Positions 33,275-40,047 of a stretch of 64,000 nucleotides of DNA are shown here, piece after piece. The position numbers were made by a program, and so were the translations under genes. Source of the DNA: Streptomyces sp. MspMP-M5. GTDB taxonomy: Bacteria; Actinomycetota; Actinomycetes; Streptomycetales; Streptomycetaceae. How positions within the stretch are numbered: position 1 is the first letter of the stretch; the number at the start of each line of letters is the position of its first letter. The notes under the pieces were generated by a model, which was given only the letters and a program-made list of their open reading frames with translations, had not been told where the DNA came from and ran no database searches. Location of the stretch: contig NZ_KB891908.1 in NCBI RefSeq assembly GCF_000373585.1, positions 1-64,000 on the forward strand, in the 5' to 3' direction.

Positions 33275-34429
33275 CTACCGTCCCGCGCGTCGGCGCCCGG
33301 CCGCCGCCGGTCCCCGCTTCCGTTCCATCTGGTGCCGGCCCAGTGCCTGCTTCTGCTTCCAGTCGCGCCGGATCTCGGCACGCAGCCGGGCGTCCGTCTT
33401 GGCCACGATGCGCTGGTTCTCCCGCTGCAACTTGCGGTAGCTCTCCAGGCGACGGGGCGTCAACTGTCCGTGCTCCACGGCCTCTTGGACCGCACAGCCA
33501 GGCTCGGCGTCGTGCGCGCAGTCATGGAAACGGCACCGTTCGGCCAGTTCCTCGACGTCGGCGAACGTCCGGGCCAGGCCGGCCTGTGCGTCCCACATGC
33601 CGACGCCGCGGAGTCCCGGCGTGTCGATCAGTACGCCGCCTCCGGGCAGCACCAGCAGATCGCGGGTCGTGGTGGTGTGCCGGCCCTTGCCGTCCTGGTC
33701 GCGCACCGCGCGCACGTCCTGGACGTCCGCGCCGTGGAGGGCGTTGGCCAGGGTGGACTTGCCGGCCCCGGACCGCCCCAGGAGGACGGAGGTGGCGCCG
33801 GCGAGCACGGTGGAGAGCGTGTCGACGCCCTCCCCGGTGGCCGCGCTGACCGCCACCACCCGCACTCCGGGGGCGGCGCCCACCGCGTCCGCCACAAGGT
33901 GGCCGAGCGTGACCGGGTCCGCCACCAGGTCGGCCTTGGTGAGCGCCACCACCGGCTGCGCCCCGCTCTCCCACACCAGGGAGACGAACCGTTCGACGCG
34001 GTCCAGGTCCAGGGTCTCGGCCAGGGAGACCGCGACCACGGCGTACTCGACGTTCGCGGCGAGGACCTGGCCCTCGGAGCGCTTGGTCGAGGCGGACCGC
34101 AGGAGGGCGGTGCGGCGCGGCAGCAACGCCCGTACGACGCCGTCGAGATGGTCGCCGACGCGCCCGTTGTGCAGGTCGAGCACGGCCCAGTCGCCGGTGC
34201 AGGGGACCCGCGTCGGATCGCCGGTGGCCACCAGCGCGGTGTCCGCCAGGACGGTGCGGACGCGGTCGCCGTCCGGCACCACGGCGTCCACCCGGCCGCG
34301 GTCGACGCGGACGATGCGGCCGGGCACGAACCCCTGCCCGGCGAAGGGGGTGAAGAGTTCCGCGAATCCGTCGTCCCAGCCGTAGTCGGCGGTCAGCGGA
34401 TGGGCAGCGGAGAGGGCATGAGCGAACAA
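33275..34429 (-). CDS. rsgA: Ribosome small-subunit-dependent GTPase A
   Basis: A circularly permuted GTPase. An OB-fold domain comes first (FVPGRIVRVDRGRVDAVVPD). The G motifs follow in order G4 (VVALTKADL), G1 (LLGRSGAGKSTLANAL) and G3 (IDTPGLRGVGM). The C-terminal zinc site is CRFHDCAHDAEPGCAV. RsgA assists late 30S ribosome maturation and its GTPase is stimulated by the 30S subunit. The start is uncertain: TTG 34429 (384 residues, with GAAGGG upstream) fits the family N-terminus, and GTG 34498 is the alternative. The frame stays open much further upstream. A 23-codon reading frame with a strong ribosome site precedes it and may act as a leader. Confidence 0.88.
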   Translation of the reverse strand: MFAHALSAAHPLTADYGWDDGFAELFTPFAGQGFVPGRIVRVDRGRVDAVVPDGDRVRTVLADTALVATGDPTRVPCTGDWAVLDLHNGRVGDHLDGVVRALLPRRTALLRSASTKRSEGQVLAANVEYAVVAVSLAETLDLDRVERFVSLVWESGAQPVVALTKADLVADPVTLGHLVADAVGAAPGVRVVAVSAATGEGVDTLSTVLAGATSVLLGRSGAGKSTLANALHGADVQDVRAVRDQDGKGRHTTTTRDLLVLPGGGVLIDTPGLRGVGMWDAQAGLARTFADVEELAERCRFHDCAHDAEPGCAVQEAVEHGQLTPRRLESYRKLQRENQRIVAKTDARLRAEIRRDWKQKQALGRHQMERKRGPAAAGRRRAGR

Positions 34430-34530
34430 CGGGAGGGCCCTTCGGAAAGGCGCGGTCCCGGCCGTGCGTGCTCGGTGCGCCGGACGAGGCCGGCACACGG
34501 GAGCACGCGGAGGAACGAGAAGGAGTCGGC

Positions 34531-34602
34531 TCAGCCGAGGACCGCGGGGAGGACATCGATGGTCTTCTGGATGCGGGCGGTGCCCGTGGCAGCGACGGTC
34601 AT
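34531..34602 (-). CDS. Candidate 23-residue leader peptide upstream of rsgA
   Basis: An ATG at 34602 with GGAGGTGG about 7 bases upstream opens a short frame, MTVAATGTARIQKTIDVLPA followed by VLG and TGA. It ends about 100 bases before the likely rsgA start and is in a different frame. Its ribosome site is much better than that of rsgA itself. It could be a regulatory leader peptide, or the start of an older gene that has since decayed. No family match is recognised. Confidence 0.4.
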   Translation of the reverse strand: MTVAATGTARIQKTIDVLPAVLG

Positions 34603-34829
34603 CGGATGCCACCTCCCTCTTCGGTGCGGTTCCCCGGCGCGGCGCGCACCGGGCGCCGACGGATGGTGTCGACGACGGGTCAGACGGTAGACGGGCCGGG
34701 CCGCGTCGCGCCAACGATTTATCCGGCGCCGGCCCGCGCGGTGTCACCGGCGGCGGAGCCCTGATCTGCGGCGGCGCCCGGATCGGCGGCGGACGGACGG
34801 ATCTCCACCCGGTGCGCCACACTGGCCCG

Positions 34830-35699
34830 ATGACGAGTGAATCCCCCGGTGGCTCCCCTGACTTCTCCGAGCAGGAGCCGACCATCATCTGGGAGGGCGC
34901 CGGACCGGTCGGTCCCGACGGGCTGACCGTCGGGCGCACGGCCGCGCTCGTCGGGGTCAGCGTGAAGACCCTGCATCACTGGGACGCGATCGGCCTGGTG
35001 CGGCCGAGCGGCCGTACCTGGGCCGGGTACCGGGTGTACTCCGGTGACGACATCGCCCGGATCCACCGGGTCCTGGTCTACAAGGAACTCGGGTTCCCGC
35101 TCGCCCAGATCGGCCGGCTGCTCGACGATCCGGACACCGACGCCCGCGCGCATCTGCGGCGGCAGCGGTCCCAGCTCGTGGAGCGGATCGCCCGTCTGGA
35201 GAAGATGGTCGGCGCGGTCGACCACATGCTGGAGGCGTCGCGGACGGGGATGCGGCTGACGCCGGAGGAGCAGGTCGAGATCTTCGGCGCCGACTGGCGG
35301 CCGGCCTGGGTGGACGAGGCCGAGGACCGCTGGGGCGACACCGCGCAGTGGAGCCAGTACGCGGAACGGGCCGCGCGGATGGCACCGGAGGACTGGAAGG
35401 AGATCGCGGCCACCACCGACGCGCTCAACGCCGATCTCGCGGCCGCGCGGCGCGCCGGCGTGGCACCCGGCTCCGACGGGGCGAACGCCCTGGCCGAGCG
35501 GCACCGCGCGCTGCTCTCCCGGTACTTCGACTGCACCCACGCGATGCACGCCTGCATCGGGCGGCGGTTCGTCGACGACCCCGGCTACGCGGAGTACTTC
35601 GACGCCTTCGCACCGGGCCTCACCCGCTGGCTGCGCGACGTGATCTTCGCGAACGCCGCGGCCCACGGCGTCGATCCGGAGTCCGCGACCTGGGGGTGA
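34830..35699 (+). CDS. MerR family regulator with TipAS antibiotic-recognition domain
   Basis: A 289-residue TipAL-like protein. The MerR DNA-binding domain (about residues 30-100) has LTVGRTAALVGVSVKTLHHW, RPSGRTWAGYRVYSGDDIAR and LGFPLAQIGRLLDD. A coiled coil follows (RRQRSQLVERIARLEKMVGA). The C-terminal TipAS-type domain includes EQVEIFGADW, then ERHRALLSRYFDCTHAMHAC and FAPGLTRWLRDVIFANAAAH. TipA of S. lividans binds thiopeptides covalently through cysteines; the two Cys here (DCTHAMHAC, seven apart) have the spacing I recall for Cys207/Cys214. An N-terminal 30-residue extension precedes the HTH. It is divergent from rsgA and its candidate leader. Confidence 0.88.
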   Translation: MTSESPGGSPDFSEQEPTIIWEGAGPVGPDGLTVGRTAALVGVSVKTLHHWDAIGLVRPSGRTWAGYRVYSGDDIARIHRVLVYKELGFPLAQIGRLLDDPDTDARAHLRRQRSQLVERIARLEKMVGAVDHMLEASRTGMRLTPEEQVEIFGADWRPAWVDEAEDRWGDTAQWSQYAERAARMAPEDWKEIAATTDALNADLAAARRAGVAPGSDGANALAERHRALLSRYFDCTHAMHACIGRRFVDDPGYAEYFDAFAPGLTRWLRDVIFANAAAHGVDPESATWG

Positions 35700-35796
35700 C
35701 GGCACGTCCCGGGCGGCCTGCCCACCGGCTGATCTGCGGTACGCGGTCCACGAAACGCTCGTCGTCGTCGCGGTAGCCGTTCGGGGTGACGTGGCG

Positions 35797-36225
35797 TCAG
35801 TGCACGGTCACGGTGACGGTGGAGGAGTGCGTCGCGCCGTGGGCGACCCGGAGCTTCTCCTTCCCCTTCTTGCCGAGCTTGACCTTGACGCTGTAGTTGC
35901 CGCCGTGCTTCGTCTTGGTGCTGGCGTGCAGCGTGGTCCACTTGCCCTTGTTCATGTGCTGCACGGTGAGCTTGCTGCCCAGCTTGATGCCCTTGGTCCG
36001 GCCGCTGAGGGTGACCGTCTGGCCGGCCTTGACGGACTTCGTGTTCGCCTTGACGCTGATCGCCTCGTGCGCCTTGGCCACGGCCGTGGCGACGGTGGCG
36101 GAGTGCAGGTCGGGTACCGCGCTCGGCACGGCTACCGCGGTGCCCGCGCCGCCGGCGAGCAGGGCGGCGCACGCCGCTCCGATGATCGTGGTCCGCCAGC
36201 GGTGGGTCTTCACGGTGGTCGGCAT
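35797..36225 (-). CDS. Small secreted protein with Ig-like beta domain
   Basis: A 142-residue exported protein. The signal peptide runs from MPTTVKTHRWRTTIIGAACA to TAVAVPSAVP, with basic n-region, hydrophobic core and AVA-type cleavage site. The mature part has ISVKANTKSVKAGQTVTLSG, KLTVQHMNKGKWTTLHASTK and GGNYSVKVKLGKKG, the pattern of a bacterial immunoglobulin-like surface-protein domain. It is strikingly Lys/Thr/His-rich (KTKHGG, GKKGKEK), unlike its neighbours. I chose ATG 36225 because GAGGTGAT lies just upstream. Possibly a wall-associated protein. The palindrome at 36303-36330 lies in its promoter region. Confidence 0.75.
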   Translation of the reverse strand: MPTTVKTHRWRTTIIGAACAALLAGGAGTAVAVPSAVPDLHSATVATAVAKAHEAISVKANTKSVKAGQTVTLSGRTKGIKLGSKLTVQHMNKGKWTTLHASTKTKHGGNYSVKVKLGKKGKEKLRVAHGATHSSTVTVTVH

Positions 36226-36302
36226 GGAAATCACCTCACCTGGATTCCTCTGGGTTCCGGTTCCCGGCCAGTATGCGGAGCGGTCGATGAGGCGACCGTG
36301 TG

Positions 36303-36330
36303 GGGTGGATGTGAGTTCTCACATCCACCC
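36303..36330. promoter_or_regulatory. Perfect 28-bp palindrome between response regulator and secreted-protein genes
   Basis: GGGTGGATGTGAG (36303-36315) and CTCACATCCACCC (36318-36330) are perfect 13-bp arms around TT. It is 57 bp past the response regulator stop and 78 bp before the secreted-protein start. It may be a terminator of the former or an operator of the latter, plausibly bound by that regulator. Confidence 0.6.
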
Positions 36331-36386
36331 GGGTCCCGTGGGCCCGTCGAGACCGGAGCAACCCCACCCCGTCCCGTCCACCGGCC

Positions 36387-37076
36387 TCAACCGCTGGTCA
36401 CGGGGGTCGGGTTGAGCAGTCGGTAGCCGGCACCGCGGACGGTCTCCAGGTGGGACGCCGCGCCCGCGCGGTCGATCTTGCGGCGCAGGTAGGCCACGTA
36501 CTGGTCGACGACGTTGGACACCCCGTCGCAGGGGAAGTCCCAGACGTGTTCCAGGATCATGGTCCGGGTCAGCACCTCGCCGGGGTGCCGCAGGAACAGC
36601 TCCAGCAGCGCGAACTCCTTCGCCGACAGGTGGAGTTCGGTGCCGTCCCGCCAGGCGCGGCGGCCGGCCGGGTCCAGTCGCAGGTCGCCGACCGCCATCA
36701 CCGGCGGCCGGGCGTGCGCACCGCGGCGGGCCAGCGCCCGCAGCCGGGCGTACAGCTCGGCGAAGCTGAACGGTTTGGCCAGGTAGTCGTCGGCGCCCGC
36801 GTCCAGTCCGCGTACCCGGTCGCTGATCTCGTTGCGGGCGCTGAGCACCAGCACCGGTGACCAGCAGCCCGCGGCGCGCAGCCGGCGGCACACCTCGAAG
36901 CCGTCGTAACCGTGCAGCAGCACGTCGAGGACGATCAGGTCGTACGGCACCCCGCGGGCCCGCCAGACCGCTTCCGGGCCGGTCTTCGCCAGGTCGACGA
37001 CGTAGCCCTCCTCGGTGAGGCCGCGCCGCAGCAGCGCCGCCGTGCGGGGCTCGCCGTCGACCACCAGGACGCGCAT
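36387..37076 (-). CDS. OmpR/PhoB family response regulator (orphan)
   Basis: A 229-residue response regulator. In the receiver, the phospho-acceptor is Asp in DLIVLDVLLHGYDGFEVCRR and the switch Ser and Lys are in LVLSARN and DDYLAKPF. The C-terminal winged helix has LHLSAKEFALLELFLRHPGE and SNVVDQYVAYLRRKIDRAGA, then TVRGAGYRLL. The acidic pocket reads VVDGEPR, so one of the two metal-coordinating acidic residues is Gly. The proline of the usual MLPG loop is also His. No histidine kinase is encoded on either side. Altered phosphorylation, or regulation without phosphate, is plausible. Likely targets are the downstream secreted-protein gene or itself. Confidence 0.9.
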   Translation of the reverse strand: MRVLVVDGEPRTAALLRRGLTEEGYVVDLAKTGPEAVWRARGVPYDLIVLDVLLHGYDGFEVCRRLRAAGCWSPVLVLSARNEISDRVRGLDAGADDYLAKPFSFAELYARLRALARRGAHARPPVMAVGDLRLDPAGRRAWRDGTELHLSAKEFALLELFLRHPGEVLTRTMILEHVWDFPCDGVSNVVDQYVAYLRRKIDRAGAASHLETVRGAGYRLLNPTPVTSG

Positions 37077-37161
37077 GCCTCCACGGTAGGAGTTCTCCGG
37101 GCGGACGACATGTGGAGCGGGGCGCCCCGGACGGGAGCGGCGCGCCGGGCGGGGCGCCCGC

Positions 37162-37506
37162 TCAGTCGTGCGGCGGCAGGTGCCGGACCTGGTGGTCGGC
37201 GACGTTGAGGGCCTCGTCGACCAGGCGGCGCAGGTGTCCGTGGCGCAGGGCGTACACGGCGCGGCGGCCGTCCTTGCGGGCGGTGACCAGCCCGGCCAGC
37301 CGGAGCCGGGCGAGGTGCTGGCTGACGGAGGTGCGGGAGGCGGCGCACGCCTCGGTGAGGGTGGTGACGTCGGCCTCGCCCGCGCTCAGGCGCCGCAGCA
37401 GGGTGAGCCGGGTGCGGTCGGCGAGGAGGCCCAGGATCTCCACGGCGGCCGCGATCCGCGTGCCGTCGTCCGGCTCCTGCGCATCGTGCGCAGCTGATAG
37501 GTGCAT
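37162..37506 (-). CDS. ArsR/SmtB family metalloregulator
   Basis: A 114-residue winged-helix regulator: VEILGLLADRTRLTLLRRLS, recognition helix SRTSVSQHLARLRLAGLVTA, and wing RKDGRRAVYALRHGHL. The last helix, HGHLRRLVDEALNVADHQVR, lies where CzrA/NmtR-type proteins keep an alpha-5 metal site. His is present at the first and last positions, but the intermediate His is Val. The classic alpha-3 CxC motif is absent (EACAAS instead). It is divergent from a cation diffusion facilitator with 74 bases between starts, so zinc- or cobalt-type derepression of the exporter is the natural model. The start could also be ATG 37518. Confidence 0.88.
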   Translation of the reverse strand: MHLSAAHDAQEPDDGTRIAAAVEILGLLADRTRLTLLRRLSAGEADVTTLTEACAASRTSVSQHLARLRLAGLVTARKDGRRAVYALRHGHLRRLVDEALNVADHQVRHLPPHD

Positions 37507-37523
37507 GCGTGCGCTCATACGCA
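37506..37523. promoter_or_regulatory. Inverted repeat at the ArsR start
   Basis: TGCGT (37506-37510) and ACGCA (37519-37523) form an imperfect dyad at the regulator's start codon, within the divergent promoter region. A plausible ArsR-type operator, but short. Confidence 0.35.
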
Positions 37524-37580
37524 CATAATGGGGGGACGAGGGCGGGCGGCACAAGCGCGCCCCGGACGCGGGAAGGTGCG

Positions 37581-38744
37581 ATGCCTGTGAACGCGCACGA
37601 GTCGGTCCCCGAACACCCCTCCCACAATCACGACCACGGCCAAGGCCACGGGCACCACCACGCGCCGCACGCCCCCGGCGGGCGCTCCCGGGCGGCCCGG
37701 CTGCGGCACCGGCTCGCGCACGCCGTCACCCCGCACAGCCACGAGGCCATGGACAAGGTCGACCCCGCGCTGGAGAGTTCCCGCGAGGGCCTGCGCACGC
37801 TCTGGCTCTCGCTCGCGGTCCTCGGCCTGACGACCGTGGTCCAGGCGGCGGTCTTCGCGCTCTCCGGCTCGGTGGCGCTGCTCGGCGACACCCTGCACAA
37901 CGCCGCCGACGCGCTGACCGCCGTCCCCCTCGGCATCGCCTTCGTCCTCGGCCGGCGGGCGGCCAACCGCCGCTACACCTACGGCTACGGCCGGGCCGAG
38001 GACCTGGCCGGGGTGGTCATCATGCTCACCATCGCGGCGTCCGCGGTGCCCGCCCTCTACACCGCCGTCGACCGGCTGCTGCACCCGCGCGACGTGCAGC
38101 ACCTGGGGGCGGTCGCGGCCGCCGCGCTGGCCGGTTTCGCGGGCAACGAGTGGGTGGCCCGCTACCGCATCCGCACCGGCCGCCGGATCGGCTCGGCCGC
38201 CCTGGTCGCCGACGGGCTGCACGCCCGCACCGACGGCTTCACGTCCCTGGCGGTGCTGCTGGGCGCGGGCGGTTCCGCACTGGGCTGGCGGGCCGCCGAC
38301 CCGGTCGTCGGCCTGCTGATGACCGCCGCGATCCTGCTGGTCCTCAAGGGCGCCGCCCGGGAGGTGTTCCGGCGTCTGATGGACTCGGTGGACCCGGCGC
38401 TGGTGGCGGCCGCCGAGGCGGCGCTGCGGGCGGTGCCCGGGGTGCACGGGGTGGGGCCGCTGCGGATGCGCTGGATCGGCCACACCCTGCGGGCCGAGGC
38501 GGACATCGTCCTCGACCCGCGGCTGACCGTGGCCGGGGGCCACCGGATCGCGGTGGCCGCCGAGCACGCGCTGATCCATGGCGTACCGCGGCTGACCGCG
38601 GCCACCGTCCACCTCGACCACACCCCGGAGGACGGCGGCGCGGACCCGCACGCGGCACTGGACCACCACGCCCCGCCGCCCCGGGGCCGGGCCGCGCCGG
38701 CTCAGCTCAGGATGGGGATCAGCCCCAGCCCGAACACCACGTAG
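37581..38744 (+). CDS. Cation diffusion facilitator (zinc-type exporter)
   Basis: A 387-residue CDF transporter. A cytoplasmic N-terminal His-rich stretch (SHNHDHGQGHGHHHAPH, about residues 13-29) is followed by six membrane helices. The metal-site HxxxD pairs are LGDTLHNAADALTAVPLG in helix 2 and DGLHARTDGFTSLAVLLG in helix 5. The C-terminal cytoplasmic domain includes VDPALVAAAEAALRAVPGVH and VHLDHTP. The family exports Zn2+, Co2+ or Mn2+ against protons. It is divergent from an ArsR regulator. Its last 43 bases overlap the end of the antiporter gene on the opposite strand. The start ATG 37581 has GGAAGG about 7 bases upstream. Confidence 0.9.
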   Translation: MPVNAHESVPEHPSHNHDHGQGHGHHHAPHAPGGRSRAARLRHRLAHAVTPHSHEAMDKVDPALESSREGLRTLWLSLAVLGLTTVVQAAVFALSGSVALLGDTLHNAADALTAVPLGIAFVLGRRAANRRYTYGYGRAEDLAGVVIMLTIAASAVPALYTAVDRLLHPRDVQHLGAVAAAALAGFAGNEWVARYRIRTGRRIGSAALVADGLHARTDGFTSLAVLLGAGGSALGWRAADPVVGLLMTAAILLVLKGAAREVFRRLMDSVDPALVAAAEAALRAVPGVHGVGPLRMRWIGHTLRAEADIVLDPRLTVAGGHRIAVAAEHALIHGVPRLTAATVHLDHTPEDGGADPHAALDHHAPPPRGRAAPAQLRMGISPSPNTT

Positions 38745-39766
38745 AAGCCGGCCGCCAGGGCCAGCCGCCGGGGGGTGAGCCGGTGGGCGCGCATGGTCAG
38801 CAGGAGGTAGCCGATCGCGACCATGGTGATCAGGCCGGACCACAGCAGGGCGGTGTCGAAGTGCCAGCTGGTGAAGAGCAGGCCGAGGCCGCTGGGGACG
38901 GTCGCCTGGATCATCATGGCGCCGGAGATGTTGGCCAGCGCCAGCTTGGTCTTGCCCTGCCGCACCCAGATCACCGCGTTCATGATCTCCGGCAGCTCGG
39001 TGGCGATCGGGGACAGCAGCAGCGCGGTGACCGACGCGGAGAGTCCGAGCATCGGACCGATGGCGTCCAGCTGGTGGACGAAGAGCTGCGAGGCGAAGAA
39101 GATCACCACCAGGGTGACCAGGGTCTGGACGACGACCGCCCAGGTCGCCGGGGACGCGGCCGTCGGCTGGAACTTCAGCGGCTCCAGCTCGGCGCCCTCC
39201 TCGTCGTCCTCGTGGTCGCCGCGGATCTCACGCCAGAAGTACACGGCGTACACCGCGAAGAACGCCACGCCGAGCACCGGCTTGAAGGCGAAGGCGACCA
39301 GGCCGAGCGCGACCTTGACGACGAAGACCGGCAGGAACCACGTCTGGTCCTTGGCCAGCCGCCGCAGGTCCCGCTCCGTACCGAGGGCCTCGCCCGGCCG
39401 CTCCGCGGTGGCCGTCCCGCCGCCCGCGCCGGCGGACCCGCCCGCCGGGACCGCGGCGTGCCGCCTGCGCCGCTGGAGCAGCAGCATCGCGCCGGTCACG
39501 CCGTACGCCACGGTGGCCAGCGCCAGCGGGCCGCCCATCGCGGCGCCGACGCCGATGTCCTTGGCCTCCGGGGTGGCGCCGGTGGTCACCGCGACCAGCG
39601 TCACGACGGACTCCGGGAGCGCGGTGCCGAAGGCGGCCAGGATGGTGCCCACCGCCATCCGTCCGATGTTGAGCCGCTCACCGAGCCATTCCACGGCGTT
39701 GACGAACCACTCGCAGGAGAGGTAGATCGCCACCGCGCACGCGATGAGCAGGACGAAATGCAACAC
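38702..39766 (-). CDS. Na+/Ca2+ (CaCA) family cation antiporter
   Basis: A 354-residue membrane protein with two homologous Na_Ca_ex halves. The alpha-repeat motifs are GTILAAFGTALPESVVTLVA (first half) and LLSPIATELPEIMNAVIWVR (second half), each with the ion-binding Glu after Leu-Pro. An acidic/Ala-rich cytoplasmic loop (HEDDEEGAELEPLK) separates the halves. The chosen start is GTG 39766; frames further upstream would run through the riboswitch-like leader. That leader matches the yybP-ykoY manganese riboswitch, so the natural substrate may be Mn2+ rather than Ca2+. The gene end overlaps the convergent CDF gene. Confidence 0.85.
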   Translation of the reverse strand: MLHFVLLIACAVAIYLSCEWFVNAVEWLGERLNIGRMAVGTILAAFGTALPESVVTLVAVTTGATPEAKDIGVGAAMGGPLALATVAYGVTGAMLLLQRRRRHAAVPAGGSAGAGGGTATAERPGEALGTERDLRRLAKDQTWFLPVFVVKVALGLVAFAFKPVLGVAFFAVYAVYFWREIRGDHEDDEEGAELEPLKFQPTAASPATWAVVVQTLVTLVVIFFASQLFVHQLDAIGPMLGLSASVTALLLSPIATELPEIMNAVIWVRQGKTKLALANISGAMMIQATVPSGLGLLFTSWHFDTALLWSGLITMVAIGYLLLTMRAHRLTPRRLALAAGFYVVFGLGLIPILS

Positions 39767-39866
39767 GCTGATCGTCAGCCTTTCCGCACCGGCGGGCTTC
39801 GAGGGCGACCGGCGTGGGAGCGGCGGACGGCTTCGACCCCGCCGACGCGTTCGAATCGTCGACAAA

Positions 39867-39974
39867 GGGCCGAAGGTCTCGCCCGCCCGCACCGTGACGG
39901 CGCGGGCCCGGCCACCGGGAGCCGCCTGCGGCTCCAGTGTGTCGACGACCGGTTTGCGGGGCTACTCCCCTTCG
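39867..39974 (-). promoter_or_regulatory. yybP-ykoY manganese riboswitch upstream of the antiporter
   Basis: On the minus strand the element begins CGAAGGGGAGTAGC (39974-39961) and ends GGCGAGACCTTCGG (39882-39869 region). These are the two conserved, facing loops of the yybP-ykoY class (GGGGAGUAGC and GCGAGACCUU). The flanking CGAAGG and CCTTCG pair to close the basal P1 stem. A GC-rich variable hairpin (GGAGCCGCAGGCGGCTCC) lies between. The element sits 100 bases before the antiporter start and 74 bases past the cysteine desulfurase stop. Family role: Mn2+ binding turns on exporter expression. Confidence 0.8.
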
Positions 39975-40047
39975 CAGCCCCCCACCCTACACACCACGGG
40001 CACGGCACGGCCTCCGCAGGGACACCGCGGAGGCCCGCCGGGCGGGG

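Noticed and set aside
39767..39892. Upstream in-frame start (39892) for the antiporter
   Set aside because: It lies inside the manganese riboswitch-like element and adds an Arg/Pro-rich stretch that is not membrane-like.
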